Shown piece after piece: positions 7,220 through 17,373 of a stretch of 64,000 bases of DNA. How positions within the stretch are numbered: the first letter of the stretch is position 1; every line of letters begins with the position of its first letter. Location of the stretch: contig JACJYC010000015.1 in assembly GCA_020636325.1 (NCBI GenBank), positions 62,001 through 126,000 on the forward strand. The letters are read 5' to 3'. Origin of the DNA: Lewinellaceae bacterium (GTDB taxonomy: Bacteria > Bacteroidota > Bacteroidia > Chitinophagales > Saprospiraceae). Made by a program: the position numbers and the translations under genes. The notes under the pieces were generated by a model. That model saw nothing but the letters and a program-made list of their open reading frames with translations, ran no database searches and was not told the origin of the DNA.

Positions 7220-8740
7220 CTATTTGTCCCACCAAACCTTCGTATCGAGGTCGTCGGGCCCCATTCGGGCGACGGCGGCCTTCAGGTTATCATTGTTCAC
7301 GGAAATCTCGGAATTAGGGTATGTCAGCCGGTGGATGAAATCGCCTTTGATGTCTTTGCCCGGGAACGGATTCGGGGCCAGCTGGGGAAATCCCGACCTC
7401 CTGAAATTGGCGAAAGCTTCGGGCCCGTTCAGGAATGAAGCTACCCAATATTGCGTATTGATCTGTTCCAAAGCCTTGCCGGCGATAAAGGGATTTGCGC
7501 TAAGGTACGCATCTATATCCGATGAGGCAATCGCAGAGTTGGCTGAATAGGCCGCCATTTGTTCCATATGCGCCCTGACGCCGGCGTTGTACAGGGTCTC
7601 GGCATTGCCGTTGATCCAGCCCCTGTTGGCCGCTTCAGCCAGCAAAAGCTGGTTCTGGGCGGCGGTCACCAGGAACATGGGCGCCGCTACGCTTACCACC
7701 CGGGTCCGGTCCGCCTGGGTGAAATCGTAAAAGCTGGCCAATCCCAGGTTAGCCGCTACCATGGCGATGGTGTTGTTATCGTTCCCCATAGGCATCCCGA
7801 TCTGGTCCGCCGGATCGGTTGAAGCGATATCCCCTTTTTGTTCCGGCCCTGACTTGGCGCCCACATACCGCACAGCGATGGCCTTCAGCCGGGGGTCGTT
7901 ATTGTCTTTCAGGAATTTCACAAAGGGCTCGGCGAGGTAGAAGTTGTTGGCCTCCGTCGAATTGAGCATAGCGCCGTTGGCATTCTGGTAATTGTTGTCA
8001 TGGCGGATCACGCAATTGTCGGCGTTGGCGGTGATCACCCCGCCCTGGAAGGCCTTCTGCACGGTTTGCTGGGCCGTTCCCTGGTCGATTTTCGACAACC
8101 GCATGCCGGCCCGGAGCAACAGCGAATAACCCAGTTTCCGCCATTGATCGACATTGCCCGCGTACATGACATCAGCCGTTTCGATGGCCTGGGCGCCGTC
8201 GAGTGCGGCGGTAGCTTCCGTCAGTTCCTTGATGATATCGGTGTAAATAGCCTGCTGTGCGTCGTATTTCGGCAGGAAAACCTGATCCGAAAACCCCTTG
8301 CCGGCATCTGAATAGGGCACATCGCCGTAGGTATCGGTCATCACCATAAAGGCATAGGCCTGCCAGATGCGGGCCATTTGAATGAGGTTGTTCCGCCCGG
8401 GCAATTGTCCGGCTTCGGAGATCACCACCCGGGTATTTCCGATCACCGACTGGTAATACCGTTGCCACATGGTCTGGGTGGCGTTGCGGTTGTCCTGGTT
8501 GTAATTAGCGCCCGTCAACACGCCGGAGTTGGGCGAGATGAGCTGCTGGACAATCCCCATTTCATATATGGCCGTACCGGTGGTGAAGGAAGTGTTGATA
8601 ATCGCGTTGTTGAGCAGAAACGCAGGGTTGATGGAGATCGGCGACGTTTCGTTGGTGTTCAATTCGTCAAAACCGTTGTCGCAAGCCGAAAAGAACAGCA
8701 GGGAAACCGCGATCGCACTATATTGGAATAACTTTTTCAT
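7220..8740 (-). CDS. SusD/RagB-family outer-membrane lipoprotein (SusD-like_2 type)
   Basis: 506 residues. The signal MKKLFQYSAIAVSLLFFSAC is a lipoprotein signal with the Cys at residue 20, so the protein is expected on the cell surface. FDELNTNETSPISINPAFLL after it is the typical start of the SusD-like_2 branch, and the helical TPR-like body (LIQMARIWQAYAFMVMTDTY, GDVPYSDAGKG) fits the family. SusD proteins cap the SusC channel and hand over the ligand. The gene starts 11 bp after the SusC stop, so the two are translated from one mRNA. The ligand may be a sugar-acid-containing glycan or oligomer, judging from the downstream enzymes (inference). Confidence 0.93.
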   Translation of the reverse strand: MKKLFQYSAIAVSLLFFSACDNGFDELNTNETSPISINPAFLLNNAIINTSFTTGTAIYEMGIVQQLISPNSGVLTGANYNQDNRNATQTMWQRYYQSVIGNTRVVISEAGQLPGRNNLIQMARIWQAYAFMVMTDTYGDVPYSDAGKGFSDQVFLPKYDAQQAIYTDIIKELTEATAALDGAQAIETADVMYAGNVDQWRKLGYSLLLRAGMRLSKIDQGTAQQTVQKAFQGGVITANADNCVIRHDNNYQNANGAMLNSTEANNFYLAEPFVKFLKDNNDPRLKAIAVRYVGAKSGPEQKGDIASTDPADQIGMPMGNDNNTIAMVAANLGLASFYDFTQADRTRVVSVAAPMFLVTAAQNQLLLAEAANRGWINGNAETLYNAGVRAHMEQMAAYSANSAIASSDIDAYLSANPFIAGKALEQINTQYWVASFLNGPEAFANFRRSGFPQLAPNPFPGKDIKGDFIHRLTYPNSEISVNNDNLKAAVARMGPDDLDTKVWWDK

Positions 8741-8751
8741 GCCTGGTCAGA

Positions 8752-11700
8752 TTAAAATTTAACATTCAGGTTGAATCCGAGGCTCCGGGTGGAAGGCAGG
8801 CCGGTCGATTCCAGGCCAACCAGGTTATCGGAGCTGTACCCAAAGGTCTCGGGGTCGATATTGGGTACCCATTTTTTCAGAATGAGGACATTGTTGGCTA
8901 CAAAACTGAGCCTTGCCGACTTGATCGGGAAATTGTCGGGCAGCAACTTGCCCAGGTCGTAACCCGCCGTGATCTGGCGCAATTTCCAATAGCCGCCGTC
9001 ATAGATGATCGGCTCAACCAGGGCTTGTGACCGGACCACTTCCCAATACGGCTGCACACCGGCCACTACCGTATTGACCTCGCCGGCTTCATTGACCCCC
9101 TCGCCGACCACACCGCCTTCGCGGCCGTCCAGCGTCATCTTGTGAAGGCCGTGGCGCACAGCGTTGAAATTGGTGCCCGACATCATCATATTGCCCAGTT
9201 TGAAATCGATGAGGAAGGAGAACGTGAGGTCCTTCCAGGCAAATGCGTTGTTGATGCCGCCCACCCATTTGGGCAGGGCGCTGCCGAAGGAGATCAGGTC
9301 GGGCGTCCGCAAGGCGATGCCGTTGCCGCCGAACACTTTCCGGCCCTGGGCATCCCTTCTGAAACCGAAACCGTAGAGCTGGCCCATTTCCTCGCCGACC
9401 ACCTGCCGCAGTTCGCCGTTGAATACGTGGGTGCCCACCGTGATTTTCTCGCCCGGCGTATCCGTCAGGAGGCTCAGCACCTTGGTGATGTTGTAGGAGC
9501 CGTTCAGGGTAATGCCCCATTTGAAGTCGGTCTGTTTGACGGGAACCAGGTTGATCAGGGCTTCAACGCCCCGGTTGCGGCTCTTTCCGCTGTTGATGAG
9601 GGTGTTCACAAACCCGGACGCATCGGAGATCTGGGCCGAAACGATCTGATCGGTAGTGATCTTTTCGTAAACGGCCATGTCCAGACCTACGCGATTTTTG
9701 AACATTTTCAATTCCAGGCCCACTTCTTTTTCAGCGGTACGCATGGGGCGCAGGCCCGGGTTAGGCACGGTATTCCCAACGATGCCGCCCACCGGCTGAA
9801 GGGCGCCCGACGGGTTGCCGAACAAGTTGGCATTGATGTTGTAGAACAGGACGTCTGAATAAGGCGGCACGTCCGTATCGCTGCCCACTTCCGCGTAAGC
9901 CGCCCGGATCTTGCCGAATGTCAGCCAGGAAGGCAGGGATTGCATGGCTTCCGAAAAGACGAAACTGCCGGAAACCGACGGATAGAGAATGCTGCGGTTG
10001 TCGGCCGACAGGGTCGAAAACCAGTCGTTGCGCAGGGTGCCGTTGAGGTAAAGGAATCTTTTGAAGGAAACCTCGGCGGATCCGTACAGGGAGTTGACGC
10101 CCCTTTCCGAAAGGGCATAGATCGGATCTTTCACCCGGCCGTTGGTAACGGTATACAGCCCCCGGACGACAAAATCGGTCACCTGGACGCTGTTGAGATC
10201 CGAGCGCCGGTACATTTTGTTGCCGCCGGCCGTCAGGTCGATGCCGAAGTCGCCGAACTCGCGACTGGCCGACACCAGGATATCCGCGTTCACTTCGCGG
10301 AACCGGCGGGTATCCTGGGTGTATTGCCCGTTGACGAAGCCCACCGGGGCCGGGCCGCGGGAAGCCTGCCCGGTCGGGAAGTTGTTGTAGTCCTGGTCGC
10401 GCGACCAATAGTCCTGGCCGATGCGGCCTTGCACCGACAGCCAGGAAAGTATATTGTAATTGACGGAGAGGCTGCCGAAAACGCGATCCCGGATGATGTT
10501 CTGGAACTGTTCGGCCAGGGTAAAGTACGGGTTGGTCCGGTTGCGGAACCGGGAATAGACGAACTCATCGCCGTTGGCGTCGTACTTTTTCTGGTCCAGC
10601 AGGTCCAGCGGCATGGAGTTGGCCATGTTGTACAGCGCGGTCGGGATGGAGTTGTCCTGGTTGGCGATGTTGGGCGGATTTTTGTTCTCTTCGTTCGAAT
10701 AGTTGATATTGCCGGAGAAGCTCAGTTTTTTGGAGAGGGAATAACTGAAACCCAGGTTGACGGTTTTACGGGAATAGGTATTGTTCGGCACGATGCCCTT
10801 GCTGTCGAGGTTGGAAAGCGAAAGATTGAACCCGCCCCGGTCGCCGCCGGAGGAGAGAGAGAGCGTGTTCGTCAGGTTCTGCCCGTCGCGGAAGAAATTC
10901 CGGATGCGATCGTACACCGGTTCGTAGGGTACGACGACTCCGTCAAAAAGCACCTGGGTCATCCCCGGCTGGAATTTTTCGCCGAAGGACCACTGGCCCG
11001 AAGTCGGGTTGGGGCTGGTCGGCCGGACGCCGTTCTCACCCTGGCCGTACTCGTACTGGTAATCCGTAAAATCGAGGGGCGTTTCGTTGGTGTAATTGAG
11101 GTTGTAGGTCACACCGATGCCTTTGCCTTCGCCGCGGGTCTTGGTCGTGATCATGATGACCCCGTCCTTTGCGCGGGAGCCGTAAAGAGCGGCGGCCGTA
11201 GCGCCTTTCAGGATGGTCATGCTTTCGATATCGTCGGGGTTGATGCTCGACAGGCCGTCGCCGCCGTCGGAGGTATTGCCGCCGCCCCGGACGCCGATGG
11301 AGTTGTCGGAGGCGCTGTTGCCGGGATTGGTGCCGAAGTTGGTATTGTCGATGGGAATGCCGTTCACCACGATGAGCGGGTTGTTCTGGCCGGAGATGGA
11401 CGATTGCCCGCGGATCCGGATCTTGGAGGTGCCGCCGGGGCCTGTACCGAGCGCTGAAATGTTGACGCCGGCGACTTTACCCTGGAGGGCGTTCAGAAAA
11501 TTAGGCGACCGGTTGACCGCAATTTCATCGGCGCTGACGTTGGACGTGGCGTACCCCAGCTTCTTGGATTCTTTTTTGATCCCCAGGGCCGTGATGACCA
11601 CTTCATTGAGCTGTTCGGCTTCCGGTTCAAGGGTGATGTCAACGGTTGAACGGTTGTCAATGTTCACTTCGGCCGTTTTGTAACCGATATAGGAAAAGAT

Positions 11701-12333
11701 CAGGATGGTGGCGTCATCCGGTACGGACAGTTCGTAGGCGCCTTCAAAGTCGGTGGTGGTCCCGACGGAAGCATTCCGGACCAGGACGTTCACGCCGGGC
11801 AGCGGGGTGCCGTCAGTAGCGTCGGTGACCTTTCCGCGAATGGTTTTGTCCAGTACTTTTACCTTGAACGACCTGTTGCGCGGCGAGAGCGGCTGGAGGC
11901 CGGTCACCGGGTCGGTCTCGGCGTACTCCGATTCTCCTTGGGTGCGACCGCCCGTATTTCCCGTTCGTTCGTCTTTTTGCAAGTCCTTCTGAATAATGGC
12001 GTAATTGCGTACGCCGATCTTCTTGTAGGTCAGTCCGGTATTCCGGAGCAGGTTGCGCAATTCGGGTTCCAGCTGTCCTTCGTTGTTTTTCCCGGACAGG
12101 GAAACCTTCTTGTCTGCAACGACCGAAATTTCATAGGTAAAAAAAACATAATACTTCCGGCTCAGTTGTTCCAGCGCATCTTCGAGCTGGACGCGGTCCT
12201 TGCTGCGAAGGACGGTAAGGCCTTTCTGGCCGTCTGCCGAAGCCATCGCCATGTCCTGTGCGGAAAGGGCATCGGGAAGGAAAGCCGGCAACAGGATGGC
12301 GCAAAGGATCAAATAGATTGGACCGAGTTTCAT
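8752..12333 (-). CDS. SusC/RagA-family TonB-dependent transporter with STN domain
   Basis: 1193 residues from the ATG at 12333, which gives a Sec signal peptide (MKLGPIYLILCAILLPAFLP); a longer TTG-initiated frame is rejected. Order of domains: STN domain (about 35-120), carboxypeptidase-regulatory beta-sandwich (about 160-240, IRGKVTDATDGTPLPGVNVL), plug (about 250-370, LGYATSNVSADEI and YGSRAKDGVIMITTK), then the 22-strand barrel ending in LGFNLNVKF. The STN domain is the part of such receptors that contacts a FecR-type anti-sigma factor, which fits the FecR and ECF sigma genes directly upstream. It imports a ligand across the outer membrane with TonB energy. The ligand is unknown. Confidence 0.95.
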   Translation of the reverse strand: MKLGPIYLILCAILLPAFLPDALSAQDMAMASADGQKGLTVLRSKDRVQLEDALEQLSRKYYVFFTYEISVVADKKVSLSGKNNEGQLEPELRNLLRNTGLTYKKIGVRNYAIIQKDLQKDERTGNTGGRTQGESEYAETDPVTGLQPLSPRNRSFKVKVLDKTIRGKVTDATDGTPLPGVNVLVRNASVGTTTDFEGAYELSVPDDATILIFSYIGYKTAEVNIDNRSTVDITLEPEAEQLNEVVITALGIKKESKKLGYATSNVSADEIAVNRSPNFLNALQGKVAGVNISALGTGPGGTSKIRIRGQSSISGQNNPLIVVNGIPIDNTNFGTNPGNSASDNSIGVRGGGNTSDGGDGLSSINPDDIESMTILKGATAAALYGSRAKDGVIMITTKTRGEGKGIGVTYNLNYTNETPLDFTDYQYEYGQGENGVRPTSPNPTSGQWSFGEKFQPGMTQVLFDGVVVPYEPVYDRIRNFFRDGQNLTNTLSLSSGGDRGGFNLSLSNLDSKGIVPNNTYSRKTVNLGFSYSLSKKLSFSGNINYSNEENKNPPNIANQDNSIPTALYNMANSMPLDLLDQKKYDANGDEFVYSRFRNRTNPYFTLAEQFQNIIRDRVFGSLSVNYNILSWLSVQGRIGQDYWSRDQDYNNFPTGQASRGPAPVGFVNGQYTQDTRRFREVNADILVSASREFGDFGIDLTAGGNKMYRRSDLNSVQVTDFVVRGLYTVTNGRVKDPIYALSERGVNSLYGSAEVSFKRFLYLNGTLRNDWFSTLSADNRSILYPSVSGSFVFSEAMQSLPSWLTFGKIRAAYAEVGSDTDVPPYSDVLFYNINANLFGNPSGALQPVGGIVGNTVPNPGLRPMRTAEKEVGLELKMFKNRVGLDMAVYEKITTDQIVSAQISDASGFVNTLINSGKSRNRGVEALINLVPVKQTDFKWGITLNGSYNITKVLSLLTDTPGEKITVGTHVFNGELRQVVGEEMGQLYGFGFRRDAQGRKVFGGNGIALRTPDLISFGSALPKWVGGINNAFAWKDLTFSFLIDFKLGNMMMSGTNFNAVRHGLHKMTLDGREGGVVGEGVNEAGEVNTVVAGVQPYWEVVRSQALVEPIIYDGGYWKLRQITAGYDLGKLLPDNFPIKSARLSFVANNVLILKKWVPNIDPETFGYSSDNLVGLESTGLPSTRSLGFNLNVKF

Positions 12334-12444
12334 AAAAGGTGTTTTTGATTTTAGGAAAAATTCTGCTCCGGCCTGCAGCCTGCCAAGTCGCTGCGGGACA
12401 ACGCCCAAAAGTCAAAGGCCGGTTTCGGACTGGTACGTCATTGG

Positions 12445-13485
12445 TCAGTTCTTGTCCGGTTTCGGATTTTTCTTCGGTTCAAGCAAGATCTCGTTTCCGG
12501 AGAGGGTGGCATCAACCTCGAAGAGGGTTTCCACCATTTCCAGAAATTCATCCAGGTTATCAGTGGGTACAGCCCCACGAATCGTTTTTTCAAGCAGGAG
12601 GGAGCCGGAGATATTGACCTTGAGGCCGTAGGTCGATTGGATATCCCGGATCACTTCAGCGATGGTCGCTTTCTCGTAGATCAGGTAGCCGTCCTTCCAG
12701 GAGGTATACGGCTGGGTCTGTTGCAATTGTTGCTTGCTGAACCGGCCTGTCTTCGGTGAAAAGCTGGCCAGTTCGCCCGGCGCCATCAGCACATCCGGGG
12801 CGGATCGCATTTCGCTGGCCTTCAGCCTGACCTTTCCTTCTTCGAGCAGGACCTGGGTATTCTCTGTGCGGGTATTGACGTTGAACTGGGTTCCCAGCAC
12901 TTCGATTTCAAGGCCGTCGGTATGTACGGTAAATTTGGCGCCGGTAGCGGGCTTCTTTTCCACTTTGAAGTAGGCTTCGCCTTTGAGCCATACGTGGCGG
13001 TCGCCATTATCCCAATCGCGCCCGAGGCGGAGCTGCGAATTGGCGTTCAGGTCGACCTGCGAGCCGTCGGGCAGGGTTACCTGCAAGCGTTCCCCGAAAG
13101 CTGTCCGGTAGACCATGTCTTCCGGTGCGCCGCTCCGAAGCAGGAAAAACGCTCCGGCGACTACGAGCGCCCCGATCGCCGCAGCGGCTGACCAGACCAT
13201 CCGGCGCCTGGTCAGCCTTTTGGCGTCCTTACTGACCGCCGACATGATCTTGTCGTGCAGGAATTGTTTCCTGACGGGGGACAGGCCCGGCTCAGGGGTC
13301 AACCGATGTGCGATCTGCACCAGCCGTTGGGCGGTCCGGACCTTGTCCAGTTGCGCCGGATGATTTTCCACAAAATCCTGCCAGAACAGGAGATCTTCCG
13401 GATCGGGTTGCGTTACCCAGCGCTGGAAATCCGGATCAGCGGCTAGTTGATCAATCGTGAACCTGGAATATGGGCTTTCTTTCAT
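12445..13485 (-). CDS. FecR-family anti-sigma factor
   Basis: 346 residues. A cytoplasmic N-terminal region (about 1-90) would hold the sigma factor, one membrane segment follows (WSAAAAIGALVVAGAFFLL, about 95-115), then the periplasmic FecR domain (about 125-230, including VTLPDGSQVDLNANSQLR and FTVHTDGLEIEVLGTQFNV) and a C-terminal DUF4974-type domain (about 265-340, starting near YLIYEKATIAEVIRDIQ). In this family the periplasmic part senses the STN domain of a ligand-loaded SusC and releases the sigma factor. It sits between the sigma gene and SusC in the standard order; the start at 13485 is the only good ATG. Confidence 0.94.
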   Translation of the reverse strand: MKESPYSRFTIDQLAADPDFQRWVTQPDPEDLLFWQDFVENHPAQLDKVRTAQRLVQIAHRLTPEPGLSPVRKQFLHDKIMSAVSKDAKRLTRRRMVWSAAAAIGALVVAGAFFLLRSGAPEDMVYRTAFGERLQVTLPDGSQVDLNANSQLRLGRDWDNGDRHVWLKGEAYFKVEKKPATGAKFTVHTDGLEIEVLGTQFNVNTRTENTQVLLEEGKVRLKASEMRSAPDVLMAPGELASFSPKTGRFSKQQLQQTQPYTSWKDGYLIYEKATIAEVIRDIQSTYGLKVNISGSLLLEKTIRGAVPTDNLDEFLEMVETLFEVDATLSGNEILLEPKKNPKPDKN

Positions 13486-13608
13486 GGAGCGTCAGAAGGT
13501 GTTTTTCGTTTTGTTATGCATATTCACCACAAAGACGCAGAAAGCGGAAGTTCATAACCTCCGATTCAAAAAAAAATTTCAACTTTTTTAAAAATAATGA
13601 AACAAGAT

Positions 13609-14223
13609 TCAGGAAAACAGGAAAAATAACAAAGAAAAGGAAAGCCAGTCGGAATAATGCCGGGAAGCGGAACGCAACTTGAGGACGGCCCGGTGGACCA
13701 TATTGACCGCCACCTGTTGGCTGACTTCCATGATCTGGGCGATTTCCTGATAACCGAAGCCGGCGTAGTATCGCAGGTAGATGGCCTGCTTCATTCTTGC
13801 GGGCAGCGCTTCCACCGATCTTTTCACCAGGTCGGTTTCCAGGGAATGGATCTCGGATTCGATCAGTTGCTGTTCAGGCGAGGATTCAGTCGCCAGGTCT
13901 TCATCGCGCAAATCTTCATGCAAAGCGCCTTTTATTCTCCGGAAAGCATCCGTTATCCGGTTTCTGAGCGCAGCGGTCAGGTAGGTTCTCACGCTGACGA
14001 TATCCGCGAGTTCGCCGCGCTTTTGCCAAAGGTGCAGGAACAGGTCCTGGATGCAGTCTTCCACCGTTTCCCTGTTGCGGCACAACAGAAATCCGTAGCT
14101 GTAGAGGCTATCGGCGTACAGCAGGATCAGTTCTGACAGCGCTTTCTCGTCTCCTTTTTTAAGCGCTTTCCACAACTGTTCATTCCTATGGTCGGTCGAT
14201 TGTTGCATTAAAGTTGGCGGCAT
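13609..14223 (-). CDS. ECF RNA polymerase sigma-70 factor
   Basis: 204 residues with region 2 at about 25-95 (YADSLYSYGFLLCRNRETVE, DCIQDLFLHLWQKRGEL) and region 4 at about 130-190 (ALPARMKQAIYLRYYAGFGY, QEIAQIMEVSQQVAVNMVHR). This is the Bacteroidota sigma-70 type paired with FecR and SusC. It ends in an unusual hydrophobic tail, SFSLLFFLFS. An alternative ATG lies five codons in. It should drive the SusCD and downstream enzyme genes; the gap to FecR is 123 bp and holds no recognisable terminator. Confidence 0.94.
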   Translation of the reverse strand: MPPTLMQQSTDHRNEQLWKALKKGDEKALSELILLYADSLYSYGFLLCRNRETVEDCIQDLFLHLWQKRGELADIVSVRTYLTAALRNRITDAFRRIKGALHEDLRDEDLATESSPEQQLIESEIHSLETDLVKRSVEALPARMKQAIYLRYYAGFGYQEIAQIMEVSQQVAVNMVHRAVLKLRSASRHYSDWLSFSLLFFLFS

Positions 14224-14340
14224 GCAGTTTCAGAGGGTTAAAATAGGGATAAACAGGAAATGAGCAAAATTTTTTTTGTTTTCCGGCCTATTCGTTGCAT
14301 GCCAAAGCCATTGGATATTTATGGAAAGGAAGTTTTTCGG

Positions 14341-17205
14341 TCAGTTAATAAGAGACCCCGGCTTTTGACCGAACCGGTCGGTGAATAACCGGCTGAAGTA
14401 CCCAACATTGTTGAATCCGCATTCGAGCGCCAGTTCGGACACGGTTCTGACCCGGTTGTTTTCCAGTAATTGCCGGGCGAATTGAAGTTTCAGCTCCTGG
14501 AGGTACAGTTGCGTGGACAGTCCGGTAGCCTCCTTGATGCGGCGCAACAGCTGGCGGTCGCTCGTGTACATTTCTCTGGCAATTGTACTCACCGTAAGTT
14601 CCTGTTGGTTGCGGAGCATGCGCTGTACGGTTTCTTCCAGGGACTCCAGCCAGGATTGCACGGCCAACGGCGATTCGGGGGCGCCCTCAGCAGGGTTGGC
14701 AGGAGGGGTTGGGGGTAAATAGCTCAACAGGTGTTGCACCCTTGTTTTCAATTCTTCCGCTACGAACGGTTTGGTGAGGTAATCGTCGATGCCGACGCGC
14801 AGCAGATTAAGTTTGGTTGCCAGATCATGGCGCGCCGTGAGCACGATGACGCGGGTGCCCGCAAGGTGATCCGATTGCTTGATCCGGGCTACCAGCGTTT
14901 GCCCGTCCATTTCAGGCATCATCAAATCCGTAACCACCAACTGGTAGGGCGATTGCGCCTCCGACGCCTGCTGAAGCAGCTGCCAGGCTTCCTCGCCGTT
15001 TGAGGCGGCGCGGCAATTATAGTCTGAAAGAATATCCAACAAAAAAGATCGCAGCTCGGGATGGTCTTCAACCAGCAGGATGGAATTTCCGGCAGCATAG
15101 CCATTAAGGGGTTGAGCTGCCGGCACAAAAGCCGGCTCTTCCGCAGGAGCGGGCATTACCGGAAGTTCCACCCGGAAAATGCTGCCTTGTCCGGGTTCGC
15201 TTTCCACCTGAATATCACCGCCCAGCAGGCGCGCCGACTCCCGGGCCAGCGCCAGCCCGATTCCCATCCCCTCCTCCGCCCGGGACCCGGCCTGAAAATA
15301 GCGGTCAAAAATGCGGGGGATTGCGGAAGGTTCGATACCGGGGCCGCTGTCTGCGACGGTCAGCAGGAGGCTGCCCTGTTCTTGGTTAAAATGGGCGTTG
15401 AAGTTTACGTATCCCTGTTCCGGCGTGAATTTGAGGGCATTGCCCAAAAGGTTGTTTATGATCTTGGCCAACCGCTGCAAGTCGGTTAAGATGGACTGTG
15501 CCGGCCCTTGATAATTAAACTTATAGTCGATCGATTTTTCCCGGGCCAGGGAAACGAAACTGTCAAAGTACTGCCGAAGGTCGGCCGGTAACGCCACGTT
15601 TTGCTGCGTCACCTTAACCGTACCGGCTTCCAGCTGGGCCAGTTCCAACAATTCTTCCACGAGCTGCCGCAAGGTATCCGCATTGTATTGAACGCGCTTG
15701 AGGCTTTGGCGCAGCTCCGGTGAAAGCGCAGGTCCGTCACTTGACAGCATTCGTTGGAGGGGGCTGATGATCAGGGTGAGCGGGGTGCGCAATTCATGCG
15801 AAATATTGGCAAAAAAGCGATTCTTGGTTTCGGCATTACCGGCCAATTCCGCTGCCTGCCGGCGGATCAGTTCCCGGTCGGCGGAGATTTGGGTATTGCT
15901 TTCCCTGAGCAGCCTGTTCTGGCGGTAACGCAGCCTGCTGACCCGGTAGACCAGCCAACTGATGAGCGCGAAAACCAGCATGCCGCCCAGCAGCAGCCAG
16001 CGCCAGCGCCTGGCGCGCTCAGCCTGATTGGTGAGCTTAAGCTGTTCGGCCTCCGACTTCGCCAGTTCCTGCTCATATTGAAAGCTGGCTTCCATCCGGG
16101 CGATCTCCTGCGCATTCTCCAGGCTGAAGATGGAGTCTTTTACGGCAACATAGTTTTCATAAGCGGCCAGGGCTTCGGCAGGTCGGCCGACAGCCTTGTA
16201 AGCCTCATAAAGGCATTTATTGCAGTCCAGCCCGGATTGCCAGTTTTCATTCTCCCGGGTTATCCGGCAGCTTTGCTCGCACCATTCAATGGCTTCCCGG
16301 GGTTGCCCGCGCAGCAAGGCCAATGTCCCCAACTGGCTGAGGGAGCGGGCGGATTCAGCCTGCAGGTTGAACCGCTGCTGGATTTCCAGGGCTTCCCGGA
16401 AGTATGCTCCCGCCTCATCGTATTTCTTCCATTCCAGGTAGATATCGCCGATATTGCCCAGCGTGTTGGCTATGCGCTGATCATCGCCCTTGGCGCGCTT
16501 CCTGGACAAACTCTCCTCATAATATTGAATGGCGGCGGCATAATCGTGTTCGCGGGCGGCTACCAGTCCCAGGTTGTTGAGGTTGCTGTAGATGCCGTTT
16601 TCCTTGTTGATTTTGCGGTGCAGCGCCAGGCTTTCCTGGTATTTGGCCTTGGCCAGGTCGTAGTTGTGCAGGTCAAAGTACAGGTTTCCCAGGTTGTTGA
16701 GCGCACCGGCCAGATACGGAACCCCTTCTTCCCCCAGGGCCTCCGCATAATCGATGCTTTTCTCACCCGCCTGCAGCGCTTCTGCGGTCCTGCCGGCCTT
16801 TCCAAGCACAAAGGAGAATTCCCGGTACGATTCCGACAGGGCCCGGTACCGTTTATCCTGGTCGTAGGTGGCGGTCTCATAAGCCTCGATACGCGCTTCA
16901 TTGGCTGGAATGGCCGACCGGTAATCCCCGATGGCCGTATAGATCTGGGCCCGGTAGCGCAACGACCTGCGGATGTAAACGCCGTAATCCCCCTGCTGCG
17001 CGAGGTCCAGCATCCGGCCTGCGAAGAGCAATGCGCTGTCCGGCTGTTTCAACCAAAAAACCTTTCTGGTGAGGCTGTCCAGCATGCGGAGCCTGAGCGT
17101 ATCTTCCACCGAAGGATTACGCCAATCCGGGTTTCCCTGTGCGGACAAGCAAGGGATCACACCCAAAATAAGCACTGGTAATAAGAAGCCGATTAACGTC
17201 CTCAT
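14341..17205 (-). CDS. Hybrid two-component regulator: TPR sensor, histidine kinase, receiver, AraC-type HTH
   Basis: 954 residues from the ATG at 17205. A signal peptide is followed by several TPR repeats (about 65-350, e.g. AGALNNLGNLYFDLHNYDLA), one membrane segment (about 400-420), HisKA with the phospho-acceptor His (FANISHELRTPLTLI, about 465), HATPase (NALKFTPEQGYV, DSGPGIEP, GMGIGLALA, about 575-670), a receiver (DLMMPEMDG, about 705-820) and an AraC-family HTH (about 860-953, ALECGFNNVGYFSRLFTDRF). It combines sensing and transcription activation in one chain. It is divergent from the giant adhesin gene at 17495 and 117 bp upstream of the sigma gene, so either could be its target; the direct repeats at 17374-17411 favour the adhesin. 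Confidence 0.93.
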   Translation of the reverse strand: MRTLIGFLLPVLILGVIPCLSAQGNPDWRNPSVEDTLRLRMLDSLTRKVFWLKQPDSALLFAGRMLDLAQQGDYGVYIRRSLRYRAQIYTAIGDYRSAIPANEARIEAYETATYDQDKRYRALSESYREFSFVLGKAGRTAEALQAGEKSIDYAEALGEEGVPYLAGALNNLGNLYFDLHNYDLAKAKYQESLALHRKINKENGIYSNLNNLGLVAAREHDYAAAIQYYEESLSRKRAKGDDQRIANTLGNIGDIYLEWKKYDEAGAYFREALEIQQRFNLQAESARSLSQLGTLALLRGQPREAIEWCEQSCRITRENENWQSGLDCNKCLYEAYKAVGRPAEALAAYENYVAVKDSIFSLENAQEIARMEASFQYEQELAKSEAEQLKLTNQAERARRWRWLLLGGMLVFALISWLVYRVSRLRYRQNRLLRESNTQISADRELIRRQAAELAGNAETKNRFFANISHELRTPLTLIISPLQRMLSSDGPALSPELRQSLKRVQYNADTLRQLVEELLELAQLEAGTVKVTQQNVALPADLRQYFDSFVSLAREKSIDYKFNYQGPAQSILTDLQRLAKIINNLLGNALKFTPEQGYVNFNAHFNQEQGSLLLTVADSGPGIEPSAIPRIFDRYFQAGSRAEEGMGIGLALARESARLLGGDIQVESEPGQGSIFRVELPVMPAPAEEPAFVPAAQPLNGYAAGNSILLVEDHPELRSFLLDILSDYNCRAASNGEEAWQLLQQASEAQSPYQLVVTDLMMPEMDGQTLVARIKQSDHLAGTRVIVLTARHDLATKLNLLRVGIDDYLTKPFVAEELKTRVQHLLSYLPPTPPANPAEGAPESPLAVQSWLESLEETVQRMLRNQQELTVSTIAREMYTSDRQLLRRIKEATGLSTQLYLQELKLQFARQLLENNRVRTVSELALECGFNNVGYFSRLFTDRFGQKPGSLIN

Positions 17206-17373
17206 GGTCAGCTGTAAAAGTCGCAAAAAATGGTTGAAATTTCACCGGGTCCCTGATTTTCGATGCAAATCATTTGCCAATCCATCCTTATCCTCCAACA
17301 GCCTCGGGCAGGAATATTCAAAAACCTGCAGCCGGCGGAAGAAACAGGTGGTGAGCAGCGCTCAAGGCATGCA

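Noticed and set aside
9940..11457. 505-codon open frame on the plus strand across the SusC gene
   Set aside because: It is antisense to a clear SusC barrel with all expected motifs; its own translation shows no family pattern. Long antisense frames are expected in GC-rich genes.
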